Shown: one piece after another, positions 14,301-24,981 of the stretch
Position numbering within the stretch: position 1 is the first letter of the stretch
How the letters are laid out: the number at the start of each line of letters is the position of its first letter
NCBI GenBank assembly: GCA_030737875.1
Contig: CM060910.1
Span: 634,123,303 to 634,187,302, forward strand
Length of the DNA stretch: 64,000 nucleotides
Direction: 5' to 3'
From: Allium sativum
Lineage: Eukaryota > Streptophyta > Magnoliopsida > Asparagales > Amaryllidaceae
The notes under the pieces: generated by a model
Database searches by the model: none
Told to the model about the DNA's origin: nothing
What the model saw: only the letters and a program-made list of their open reading frames with translations
Program-made: the position numbers and the translations under genes

Positions 14301-15607
14301 AAGGCAAATTGAAGACGGAGTTATGCAAGGGCTATTATATAAATTTTAGGTAGAGATTGCCTAAGATGGATGTACTGAATAGTGCCTTCGGTTTGTCCAG
14401 TCCCAGGACAACTTGAATGGACGAATGTCTGGCAGAGTATATCTGGTAGATCGCGTAAGTTGATCGTTTCAAATGTATTTACGTTGGTGGCGGAGAATTC
14501 GTTTCTCTTAGCTTATACCCGTGGTATTTTTGGGGAAATCAATTTGTGACTTGACAAGTATGACGATGTGGCATTCAAAGTGAATGAATGAGTAATCTGT
14601 TGAAAGATACATTATGACCTCCAGCCTCATCAACTAGGAAATGACAGAAATCGGTCAGGCAGCATGGCTAAGCGGGTCACACCCAATTAGGGTATATTGT
14701 CACCATCTAGAGAATATTCATATTTGTTACTTCTTTCAATTCTGTATCTCCCGGGAATGGTTATGTTGGTTTACCAACTATAAGGTGACAATATATTCAA
14801 TACACTCAAGCGAAATGAGTGGCTGGTCATGTGTGGTCGAGTTATAAGATATTCTTGTCGAACTCCAGTGTATCGCTTCTAGAGTACACAGAGCGGAAGG
14901 TGGATCCATACCTTGTCATAGTTGGAATCCATTCCCCAAATAAGAGCCGGCGGTTTTGATTGTATATTATATATGTAGAACGTTAGATGCAAGCGTTTCT
15001 ACTAGATTGATATTACTTGTGTTAGACATTATTATAATATCAGAATAATATTGTTTTACAAATGATTTGGGTTATCGTAAGGTAAAAACCATCCGTGTTT
15101 ATGTGTGGATCGGTCTTATGATTATTCTTCCTTTTGAAAGGATTTTTAAAGTTAAACAAATGAATTGAGTTTACTCATACCAGTCAAATGACTGACCCGG
15201 AGTTTATTTTGTTTTGTTTTCCCTAAACTCTTGGGTGCCCAATTTTGTACGGGCAGTCAGGTAGTTGGGATTTACAGATATATTTGGAGAGCTGGAGCAG
15301 GAGGCTTCAGAATTATACAGCTATGGTTATTTCCGTGGGGTTGTAAGTGTTGTACTTTGGAAATGATATGTATATTCAAGTACAGATTTATATTTCAAAG
15401 TTATGTTATGAAATATATTTGTTCATTCCGCTGTGAGATTCGTGTTACTCTGATGATGTTGTATGTTCTTCTTCTATTCTAAGTTTCTATCTTATCTATT
15501 CTCACCCTCTAAATTCTTTCATTAACCACCAGTATTTTCGATGTTTGGATAATCGACGTGGGTTTTATGTCGATGGCCAAAGATCAAAAAATTTCCGGGA
15601 CGTTTCA
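11346..15607 (+). repeat. Diverged LTR of the giant-LTR family, opposite orientation
   Basis: From about 11485 to 15607 the sequence is a diverged reverse complement of the giant LTR from about 9610 back to 5491. Shared anchors are the TAACGATGATCGTCCAATGT block (near 11605), the palindrome at 12559-12580, the AAATAAA and TTCGAAAGGAGTTATCGAAT arrays, and the GGAGTTTATTTTGTTTTG block (near 15200). It ends gggacgtttca at 15607, directly against an integrase reading frame. The first about 1.7 kb of the LTR is missing to the left of 11346; the simplest account is that the element at 1-11345 inserted into this older LTR. The segment 11346-11484 shows no clear match to the LTR. Confidence 0.7.
12900..13620 (+). 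repeat. Tandem array of about 28-bp units (ATCGAATATTAGTTATTCGAA)
   Basis: Many copies of a unit built on TTATCGAATATTAGTTATTCGAAAGGAG lie head to tail, tightest at about 13165-13410. The ATTCGAAT-like core is itself partly palindromic. The matching array in the intact LTRs (410-1130 and 7663-8390) is more degenerate. Confidence 0.75.
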
Positions 15608-16526
15608 CTATAGATCCCAAAGGATGGTTGAGAAAAGATGGGAATTTATATGTACCCCACACTACTGATATGGAAAATGTGGTATTATCTAAGGCACACC
15701 ACTCGAGGATGACCATCCACTCTAGTGGTGATAAAGTGTGTAGAAATATGAAGCATGTCTTTTTTTTGTCCTAGCATGAAGAATGATACGGCAGAGTTTG
15801 TATCCAGATGTATAACCCACCAAAGAGTTAAGGCAGAGTAGAGGTAATCCAGATGACTGCTCTAGCCCTTAGATGTACCCCTAATGAAAATAGGAAAGTA
15901 TATCAATGGAATTTGTAGATCCACTATCTCAATTTAGGAAGGGAACAATAGCATTTGGGTGATTGTTGATAGATTGGCTAGAGTGCCTAGTTTATATCAG
16001 TTCGGGGTAAGAGATCAATAGCTTCATTGGAATCCCTTTATATTAGAGAGGTTATTCAACTATATTGAGTTCCCTCTAGTACAGTCAGTGATCTAATTTT
16101 CAAGAACGAATTTTGGAAGAGTCAAAAAGCTTTGGGGACATAGTTGAGATTGAGCATAGCATATATCACCGTCAGATAGATGGCCAAACGCAAAGGGTGA
16201 ATAGTGTATCGGAGGATCTTTTAAGGATATGTATGCTTGATTTTGGATGGATTATGTAGGAGCATTTATCTATGGTAAAGTTCACTAACAATAATAATCT
16301 TAAAGCAAGCATCGAAATGGCTCCTTTAGAGGCTCTACATAGAAGACCGTGTAGATTACCTTCTTGTTGGTAGGAGACCACATATAGATTCCTACTTGGA
16401 CCAAACATGACTCAAGATAATTCAGAGAGGACTGATTTGATTAGGAAGAAAAAAAGCGGTCCAAGTTAGGAAAAAGTCATACGCCAATAAGAGGAGGACA
16501 AACTTAGAATTCAAGGTTGGAGATTT
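15608..16526 (+). pseudogene. Decayed Ty3/gypsy integrase (N-terminal and catalytic part)
   Basis: Plus-strand translation across several frames gives a recognisable chromovirus-type integrase: GWLRKDGNLYVPH, then AHHSRMTIHSSGDKVCRNMK (zinc-binding HHCC region), WVIVDRL (catalytic core), QIDGQTQRVN followed by LDFGWIM, and MAPLEALHRRPCR. In-frame stops and frame changes are frequent, so it is non-functional. The left end is cut by the LTR ending at 15607 and no RT or RNase H is present upstream. The right end at VGDF is cut by the solo LTR starting at 16527; the reading frame resumes at 20609. Confidence 0.85.
16522..16526. other. Target-site duplication, left copy (GATTT)
   Basis: gattt at 16522-16526 is repeated at 20609-20613, on either side of the tgtaacaccc...gttgttaca element. 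A 5-bp duplication is normal for gypsy integrases. Confidence 0.9.
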
Positions 16527-17690
16527 TGTAACACCCCACCTCCGTTAAGGTCACTCACAAAGGGAATGCCTTAAATTCGGTGGAGCATTTTAGGTAAAAG
16601 ATGCAGATAAATTACAAGACAGACAAATAAAGCAGCGGAAATAAATAAAACCTTACTTTATTGATAAAACAACAACTGGGTAAAATAGCTTGTACAAAGA
16701 TTGTTTTCCAACACCAAAACACTAATACCCATTACAACAAAGCATCTGTCTTGTTTAACAAAATAAAGAAGCATAAACTGACAATGATATTCCCTAATAA
16801 AGCATGAGCCAGCCATAGCAGTAGAAAAGAGAGTTCAAAGCAACACACCAACTAATCTTCAACCTTGGAAAGAGAAACGGTCCAAACTAAGCTGAGCTAT
16901 TCCCTCCCTAACTACCAGGGTTAACGGAAGAAAAGAAGGCGAAAGAAAACAGGTCAAACATAAGTCTGGTAAGTCCAGTGATCTTTCAGCATGTAAACAA
17001 GATAAAGGATCATGACATGAATAAACTGAAAATAGGACAATACCATAATAACAAGATAATATAAGATTAGATAAGGCAAGATAAACTGAATGCGCTTCGA
17101 CTCTTTCCCTGACTTCCTATTTTCTCTGCACCATCCAACTAGCATCCTAACTAGTGTCTTTTATAGAATGATTCGTATTCCCTACTAGTGTACCAACAAG
17201 TATCCTGTATAAAATGATAATATGATCCCAACTTCCGCAATTGGGGTAGCCTTCAGGTGTACATCTAGTATGAGGATCTTACCTCAATCAGCCTAATTGT
17301 CATGGATATGTTAGATGTACCCTTACTACCCTATCGATCGGCTCCCTTCTTGTATTAATGTTCCATATGTCTGTGTCAATCGACCCTCTCTTGCATGTAG
17401 ATACCCTGTGCTGGTCCCACCATAAGGTGTATCAATCCTTATGATAGCAACCCGACACGATTCAAGATGCACAGTGTATAACTACTGGTACCCAGTGCCT
17501 GCCTTTTCCCACTCCGGAGTACGTGCACGCCCGTAAACCGTCGGAACCTACACTGACGTACCCCCTGCCAATATTTTGACCGCTTATAATCAGCCCAGTA
17601 ATCGTGCCCCACCCTGCCTAGTTCAGGGTACCATGATACATCTATGTGGGTTACTGCTGAAATGGGTCCCCGTTACTAGGGTTTCCTACT

Positions 17691-18372
17691 GGTTAAGTTT
17701 GTGGGCCTGTATATACAAATATTACCCACCTACACGGGATCTACTTAACCCTCCCACTGATTCAAACATGTTTATTTAACGGTTAAGTTTGTGGGCCTAT
17801 ATATACTAATATTACCCACCTACCCAAGGTTTACATAACCCTCCCACTTATCAAGTAAATATGTATTATTGGTTAAGCTTGTCTTAACCCTATCCACTTT
17901 GTTTATGTAATATTGGTTAAATGCTATCCATTCATGTTAACTTAACCCTCTCATACATCATGTTGTATTGGTTAAGCGTTTCCTATAAACTTAACCCTAT
18001 TCAGTTATATTGGTTAAGTTTTTCTTATTAACTTAACCTTACTCATTCATCATGCTATATTGGTTAAGTGTTTCCTATTAACTTAACCCCACTCATTCAT
18101 CATGTTATATTGGTTAAATGTTTCTTATTAACTTAACCCTACTCATTCATCATGTTATATTGGTTAAGTGTCATTAATCCAGTCGAGTTAACTTAACCCA
18201 CCCACTTGTCATGTTACACTGGTTAAGTGTTGCCCTCTTGTGTTAACTTAACCCTACCACACATCATGTTATATTGGTTAAGTGTTTCCTTCTTGTGTTA
18301 ACTTAACCCTATCATGTATCATGTTATATTGGTTAAGTGTTGCCCTCTTGTGTTAACTTAACCCTACCATTC
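17691..18372. repeat. Tandem array with GGTTAAG...AACTTAACCC units
   Basis: Roughly ten head-to-tail units, each running from TTGGTTAAG to TTAACTTAACCC and then a variable spacer (often CATCATGTTATA). The units shorten from about 90 bp at the left to about 50-65 bp at the right. Each unit has inverted GGTTAAG / CTTAACC ends, so single units could fold. The array lies inside the solo LTR. Confidence 0.8.
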
Positions 18373-18411
18373 TTAGCATATCTGTTCATTAGCATTAATT
18401 AATTTATTAAT

Positions 18412-18610
18412 GCACCAACCTCTCACATTAGATATTGTGTTGTTGCAGTTACTGGATGTGCCAGGCAGTTTTACACCACAACTCAATCTAACCTCAGGTT
18501 TTTCTTGGGCATGATGCACTAACCTCTCACATTAGATCGGTGTTGTTGCGATTACTGGATGTGTCGGGCGGTTCCGGGCAGTTTTACACCACAACTCAAT
18601 CTAACCTCGG
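18412..18610. repeat. Two-copy tandem duplication of about 100 bp
   Basis: The block from gcaccaacctctcacattag through ctcaatctaacctc is repeated in tandem with small changes, starting near 18412 and again near 18512. It lies inside the solo LTR and is non-coding. Confidence 0.75.
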
Positions 18611-19057
18611 TTTAGGCATGTTCATCTTTTCTTTAATTTACATATTTGTCATTTATGTCAAGTTTATATGTAAATTATCCACAAGTGTTGTCATGTCACA
18701 TTTACTATTTAAATTATGTTCATAATTAATGGTATACAAATTATACCATTTCATGCTACTAACCATTTACATGATTATGATCCAATCTACGCCAATAATG
18801 TGTAATTTAATATTTTTCCCAATGTTACCCACGTTATTCGCTCGCATAATTCACATAGAACGTTAGGCTCGCAAATTAGCCTAACTTATAAACAAAAGGG
18901 AAAAGAAATGAACATACAACATTCCAACAGGCAATAATTAATATGGTTCTAACTAAATATGGTAATATGAAGTTGGCATAAAACAACATAAACTTGATTA
19001 ATCATATACATGTGAACTTCCATTTAAGTTAGATTCAATAATCATGCGAACTAGCAT

Positions 19058-19424
19058 AGATCTAAAAACATGTAGATCTGGACATATAAATATATATGAA
19101 TGTGACTTAGCATTCAAACTTTAGATCTAAAAACATGTAGATCTGGGCACATAAACATATATGAATGTGACTTATCATTCAAACTTTAGATCTAAAAACA
19201 TGTAGATCTAGGCATATAAAACATATATGAATGTGACTTAGCATTCAAACTTTAGATCTAAAAACATGTAAATCTAGGAATATAAACATATATGAATGTG
19301 ACTTAGCATTCAAACTTTAGATCTAAAAACATGTAGATCTAGGCATATAAACATATATGAATGTGACTTGGCATTCAAACTTTAGATCTAAAAACATGTA
19401 GATCTAGGCATATAAACATATATG
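19058..19424. repeat. 65-bp tandem array (5.6 copies)
   Basis: Units start with agatctaaaaacatgtagat at 19058, 19123, 19188, 19254, 19319 and 19384, a period of 65 bp (one unit 66). The last copy is partial. Units differ by only a few bases. A short array of ACATGATAGRTTCCATTGTT motifs follows to about 19515. Confidence 0.92.
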
Positions 19425-20608
19425 ACATGATAGGTTTAGTTGTATCAATCACAACATGATAGATTCCATTGTTTCAATCAAAACATGATAGGTTCCATTG
19501 TTTCAATCACAACATGAATCAGAATTGATCATCTCACAATTTAGGCATAGTTCTAGATTCATTGTATTACAAGTCATGACTTCTATATGTTTAAATCTAA
19601 ATAATAACTGAACTTATAGAAAAAGAACTGATCTTGTATTCTGGGATCTGATTTCTGAATTTGTTTAGCTTATCCTTTGACTTAGACTATTGATTTGAAG
19701 TTCTCCTTACTGATTTCTAGTTTGAAGAAGATTTTCTTAGTTTGGAGAAGATGGAGGCTATGGACAGCATGATGGCTTCATTGGATTTAGATTATGAGTT
19801 TTTGGTTTAAGGTTTGAGGATATTATATAGAAGTCCAGGATTAATTCTAGCCTTTAGATATTAGGTTTTTAATCCGTATCGTACACCTAATGCTGAGTCA
19901 ACACCATATTATATAAAATGTTCCAGTTTCAAAACGTTAAATGGAACATTATATTTTCTAATGCAATGCTTTTTCAAACGTTCAAAAGATATGGAGCATT
20001 AATGTTTACCCTTTTTAAACATTCAATTTCTTTCTTACTTTACCGTTCTTTAATCCATCATGCCTCTTTTACCTCCTTATTACATTTGAAATTCAAATGC
20101 AATCTTTACTGCTTATTTTTCATAAAGCAATAAATGTCCCTCTATTTATAATGCATTAATAATACTGCTTTTTTAATTTGAATTTTCATTGTATACGTTT
20201 GCATGCCTCCCTCTAATTAATTACATAAATGTTTTCCTCTTTTCATCCTGTTTTTCTTTCTTTATATGTTATGCATCTTATTAATTGTATGTACAAATTT
20301 TCTCTTTATACATTGCATGTATTTATTCATTCTATACTCACACATTTTTAAATTTGTATCTTTTTAACATAATTGCACATATGTACGTATATGCATCTAT
20401 TCATTTTTTTACTAATACTTTCACCGCATGCATTATTGCGTTAATTTTCCCTATTTAATGCACGTACTAATACACTAATCTTCTTACCTTTAACTTGTCG
20501 CATGCATTTCTTTACATTAGCTCTGTCTTTATTTTCTTACGCACTTTTAATTTTTTTTCTTTAATTAATTAATCCATTAATTAATTGTTAAAAATTTGGG
20601 TTGTTACA

Positions 20609-21037
20609 GATTTAGTCTTCATTAAGGTATCGACATTGAGGAATGTCATGAGATTTGGCTCGATGAGGAAACTCAACCCTAGATCTATTGGGTTTATCCC
20701 CATAATTGCAAGGATAAGGAAGATGGTGTACAAGGTGAAGCTACTAAAAGGATTGGTTGGCATGCATGACGTCTTTCATGTCCTGCACTTAAGAAAGTGC
20801 TTGCATGATTCAGTGGTAGAAGCACAGCCCAGTGACCTAGTGGAGATGGTGGTCGAGAGAGAATCCTTAGTTCTTTATGTTCCTACTAAAATTTTAGGAT
20901 ATGACATTAATCAACTAATAAGGAAGTTCGACTTATCAAGGTTCAATATAAGAATAATTCAAAGGAAGGTTTTTGGAAGGCCAAGGAGAGGATTCGTGCT
21001 TCATACCCTATGTTACACCTTTAAATTATTTATTTGA
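20609..21037 (+). pseudogene. Decayed gypsy integrase C-terminus and chromodomain remnant
   Basis: Continues the integrase of 15608-16526 after the solo LTR. The open frame gives DLVFIKVSTLRNVMRFGS, KLNPRSIGFIPII, VYKVKLLKGL, GMHDVFHVLHLRKCLHD and ILGYDINQLIRKFD. These match the GDHVFLKVSP / GKLSPRYIGPF / GVHDVFHVSMLRKY blocks and the linker to the chromodomain of Tekay/Del-type chromoviruses. The end (about 20980-21037) looks like a damaged chromodomain. It is on the plus strand, as the upstream half is. Confidence 0.85.
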
Positions 21038-21320
21038 AACTTTTTCCATGAATTAATATCATTCTTATAGTATCCTATAGGAGTGTCGATTTTAGGATTG
21101 AGCTTGTTCATGGTAGGAATGCATGTAAACATGTTATTTATGATGGATGAAAGTGGTTGCTAGTGGATACAAATGGACGAATATGCACACACTATGCACT
21201 ATTATCTTTTGGACAATCATCCAACTAGGTCACAAAAGCATATTCATATTTATGTATGCTTGCATTATATTATTTATTTCATGGTTGTCATATAAATGGA
21301 TGAAAAACATATGGATGATG
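21038..21320 (+). other. Downstream non-coding part of the broken gypsy element
   Basis: AT-rich sequence between the integrase end and the next LTR start. No ORF of interest. It is probably 3' untranslated sequence of the same element, whose PPT lies near 24090-24117. Confidence 0.4.
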
Positions 21321-23800
21321 TGTAATAACCCAAAATTTCAATAAAGCGATTTAAGTAAAAAATTTAATAAAATAAATATTAATCAAAAAATATTTGGAAT
21401 TGGGCAAAGTGGGTTGCGCTATTGGGAACATTACAAAATTCTGGTCAAGATAGACATTTGATTTGCTAAAATTAGACTTAAAAGGAAGGAGTTATGAATA
21501 AAAGATTGAAACCATAATTAAAAACTAAAATTGAAAATATATATTTAATATTAATCTGAATGATGGATATGGGATGACCCAGCCCTGAAGGGATCGACAT
21601 ATGGTTCGACATATGTTTCGGGTCAATCGACACACCCAAGGGATGGGTCGATCCATACATTATAACATGCGCGATTTATGCGCACATTATTTAGAAAATT
21701 TCGATCGTTCGGCCCGTTTCTGGAGAATTTTTTTGATATGATGGACCAAGTAAATAACCTAATATCAAATGGTCCTAGGCTTCCTAACACTATTATAAAT
21801 ATAGCCCCCATCTAACCCTAAACCCTCCTAACCCTATACCCCTTTTTCTGGTGCCTCACCACATAAACTACTTCCTTAAATATTTTAATGGAGTTATGAG
21901 ATTTAGGTTTTTGCATACATAAAAGGGAGAATATTTATACATAGACCTAGAGAATTCCTACCAGGGCCTGTTGGATTATACAAATTAATGAGTATTTTCT
22001 GTGATTACAAGATCAGTATAATTTGGAGATTATTTGGATTGTATAACAGATGTTAATTTCTTCAGCAATTTACAGATTTCAGTATTTCTTTTCTGTAATT
22101 GATTTTTGTATATCTGATTATTATTTCTATCCCTACTATAGTCTATTTTGGTAATTTATCTGTTACTATAAATCATTCAATTTACTTTTATCCTTTTTCT
22201 TTGTGGGTTAATTTATGTACAGTTTAGATTTTGCTATATTTCATTTATAGATCTATTTTATTTGTTTGAGTCTTGGCCATGCGAGATCCTAGACCTTTAT
22301 CCTTTTTATTTCACATTGAGTTAGGCCTTTCAAAGAGTCTAAACCTTTATCCTTTTTTGTTTCTATGCATATTGGGTAAAATATTGAATTTGATTATAAA
22401 GCGCATATTGGGAAAAGTGTGAATTTGGATATAACGGATTAATTAGGGCTTATTGAATTAATAAAGTAATGGACAATTGAACTGTAAATCATTGATAAAC
22501 TGCATAATGGGATATTTGAATAGACGCTAAGTGATGGGGATTGGGGTTATATAATGAAAATAAACAGGTTAATGTTTAAATGAAACCTAAAATATAACAA
22601 GAAATTATATGGAATAAGTAGTCTTATTCATAAACTTAAAATGGGTGTTTAGTTTAATAGGAAAAATTAATAAGCATGAATAGGGGTCGTTCCGGCCGCG
22701 TAAGTTGATTAGGGTAAGTAAGTGGCTCATAGTTGTGGTCTATTCTGGCAGCCACTGTTGACTAATTACGGATAGTAAGTGGTCAACTAAAATAGTTAAT
22801 TAATAGTGGCCTTGGTGTTTGTTGATAAATCTATGGGGGTCTAGCTTAGCTAGGCGGTCAACAATAATTCTACGGTGGCCTTAGCGATAATAAATTGAGG
22901 ACTAAGTCAAGGGATGACCTAAGACAAATTGCATTTTTAGTTGGAGATCTGTATCAGAACGTATCCCTTTTATCATACTATATAAAGGTCTCACGACGAG
23001 GCGAGGGGACACTTATATCGTACTGGTAGTAAGAGGTCGAGGTGGATACGAGCGCGGTCTGGTGGAACAGTTAGTGTTATCATGCCGATTTGAGAAAATA
23101 AGAGCCTATAACACCCGTGATTAACGCTATGGCCTTTAGAGATGATGGGTTAGGTATGATAAACCCAAGGTCATAGTTATGGTTAATGGTGAATTAGGTT
23201 ACATCCTAATTATGACTTATGGTTAATGGTGAAGAAATTAAATGATACAAATGGGATGACAATCGACTATATCCTTGCTTTTCTTTATATTGGCTTATCT
23301 ATAGTTATTTTTCCTCAAACTATTATTTTGTCTAGATTTCTTCTTTTATCGCTTGTGTTAGTAATTATAGAACTCGCCAGGCTTTACGTCTAACTAGTTT
23401 TCTTTCTTACTTCTCTCTTCTTTCCCCTAGTTTATCAGGGAGGAGGATCTTTGAGTGGATAGAGTTTTTGGTTTAGCTTAGCTTATTGGAGATTTTTGCT
23501 TGGCTTACTTCTACTAGTTCATGTAATATTCCACATTTGACTTTCTTTTGTATTTGATGTTGTAAGAGTTTTATTTAGTACTCTGGTCATGTTACTTTTT
23601 CATGAGATTGTTATGGGTTTATGATGAAGTACATTTTATGATGTAATAACATTTATATTTAGATTTAAATAAAATTTTAAATTCCTCTATGTTTTCATAT
23701 GTTGGCTTGTGAATTTTAGCCTCTGAAATGTTATTTTATACCTATACACTTCATATTCCTTAGTGAAATTCTCATACGGGTGATGTTAAGGGGTGTGGGG
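21321..23800 (+). repeat. LTR-like insertion (right end uncertain)
   Basis: Starts TGTAATAACCCAAAATTTC, typical of element-sense LTR starts here. A TATA box (TATAAATA, 21794-21801) is followed by a CT-rich stretch with AACCCTAAACCC, like an LTR promoter and R region on the plus strand. No coding domain is visible. The right boundary was not found: no copy of the preceding 5 bases next to a CA end could be located, so 23800 is approximate. It separates the chromodomain remnant from its PPT. Confidence 0.5.
21794..21801 (+). promoter_or_regulatory. TATA box in the LTR-like insertion
   Basis: TATAAATA with a pyrimidine-rich stretch about 25-50 bases downstream, 474 bp from the LTR start. Confidence 0.45.
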
Positions 23801-24084
23801 TGATACTTGATGGTTTTATCTTGCAAGTAAAACTATCAGTCATTATTAAGATTTTTGCATATATTTGGACATGCAGCATGAACATATTTGCATAAACATG
23901 ACGTCGATTGAATCAACAGACTGGCTAATTTTTTACAAAGTTAGGGACATACACACTACATAATTGCATGATAACATAATTTGCATTATAAATATTAAAA
24001 ACAGTGGATATAATGAATGATGTTTGAGTAGAAGGTGGTAGATCTTGGTTGTGGTTGTTAACTAGATTTTACTATCCTTAGAGA

Positions 24085-24117
24085 TTTCAGCAACGAAATC
24101 CTTTAAGGAGTGGAGAA
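24085..24117 (+). other. Polypurine tract of the plus-strand gypsy element
   Basis: Reads GCAACGAAATCCTTTAAGGA then GTGGAGAA, immediately before tgtaacactcc. This is the standard chromovirus pol-end/PPT arrangement on the plus strand, and it fits the orientation of the broken integrase at 15608-21037. Confidence 0.7.
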
Positions 24118-24342
24118 TGTAACACTCCAGATTCTGGTACTAAGATTAGTTAAGAGTGATTAGTTAGTTAAGAATGTAAAATTATGTAAAATTGTCAGAA
24201 TTTAGCTATGGAAGTTTCACCATTGAGTCCATGGCAATTTTATGGACAATTTTCATATATAACTTGTCTTGATATGAACTAAGACGAGAGAGTTATGAGA
24301 GAAAAAGAAATCAAAATTTATAAGTTTCTAATACAAACTTAA

Positions 24343-24354
24343 CATATACATATA

Positions 24355-24390
<36 letters not shown>

Positions 24391-24400
24391 TATATATATT
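24343..24400. repeat. (ACAT)n/(AT)n microsatellite
   Basis: acatatacatatatacatac followed by repeated catac units and then an (AT) run. Confidence 0.95.
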
Positions 24401-24421
24401 GACATGGGTTATCTATCCTAT

Positions 24422-24456
24422 CATGGTCGGTCGATTATGGCGGTCGACCGACCATG
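24422..24456. repeat. Perfect 13-bp inverted repeat (hairpin)
   Basis: catggtcggtcga at 24422-24434 and tcgaccgaccatg at 24444-24456 are exact reverse complements around a 9-base loop. Confidence 0.9.
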
Positions 24457-24471
24457 GTTAGGGGTCGACCT

Positions 24472-24981
24472 TGTAACACCCCTCACTTTATGGAGCCCAA
24501 ATTTCAATAAAAATCGAAACTCAAACCTATCCAATCATGGAGAGTGTAAATCTGGTACCTACATGTAATTGAACATGAGCATAATTAGAGTAAAATAAAA
24601 ACAAGCTCATAGCGGAAACAAGATAGGATAACTAATACCGACTAAGGAAACTACCTTAAGGAAACCGCCACATCCTATTGAGTTAGAGAGAATAAGACCC
24701 GAAAATCAAACTAAACATCTATTAAGACCTTCCTTCCCTAATACAAACCTAGGAGTTGTTATAAGGAGGGGGCCAGAACAACAATTCCTGGTGAGTAGAA
24801 AATGTATAACACTGTTTACAAAACACAAATGTATCCCATTTGGTCTCAGCCAAAACATATGTCTAACAAGGCTAGTAATTCTAGCCTAGCCTTGTATGGA
24901 TTTACGCACGACGATTAACTACAATACCCAAGGTAGTATTCCCAAGCATAATGATATCGAAACACCAAGATAGAACATTTA
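24472..24981 (-). repeat. LTR fragment, minus orientation
   Basis: Begins tgtaacacccctcac on the plus strand, which read on the minus strand is a GAGGGGTGTTACA LTR end like that of the solo LTR at 16527. It is cut at 24982 by another LTR start. A TAGCGGAAACAAGATAGG block near 24610 corresponds to a similar AGCGGAAATAAA block near 16633 in the solo LTR, suggesting distant kinship. Confidence 0.5.

Larger units (their letters stand above)
16527..20608 (-). mobile_element. Solo LTR, 4082 bp, inserted into the gypsy integrase
   Basis: Starts tgtaacacccc and ends gggttgttaca, with the 5-bp duplication GATTT on both sides. No internal coding region, PBS, PPT or second LTR copy lies inside, so it is a solo LTR left by LTR-LTR recombination. 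Read on the minus strand it begins TGTAACAACCC, like other element-sense LTR starts in this window, so minus orientation is inferred. It holds two tandem arrays (17691-18372 and 19058-19424) and a duplicated block of about 100 bp (18412-18610). Confidence 0.85.
24118..24471 (+). repeat. 3' LTR start of the plus-strand gypsy element, truncated
   Basis: Begins TGTAACACTCCAGATTCTGG straight after the PPT and runs to 24471, where another LTR end begins. It holds an (ACAT)n/(AT)n microsatellite and a 13-bp hairpin. No 5' partner is in the window. Confidence 0.6.

Noticed and set aside
17691..18372. Telomere-like array
   Set aside because: TTAACCC words occur, but the plant telomere unit TTTAGGG is not repeated in tandem. 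The units are 50-90 bp and sit inside an LTR.
19058..19424. CRISPR-like regular repeats
   Set aside because: Units are contiguous and 65 bp long with no variable spacers, in a plant LTR.
21321..24085. Full LTR element with identifiable right end and duplication
   Set aside because: I searched for the preceding 5 bases (tgatg) next to a CA end and found none, so only the left end is claimed.
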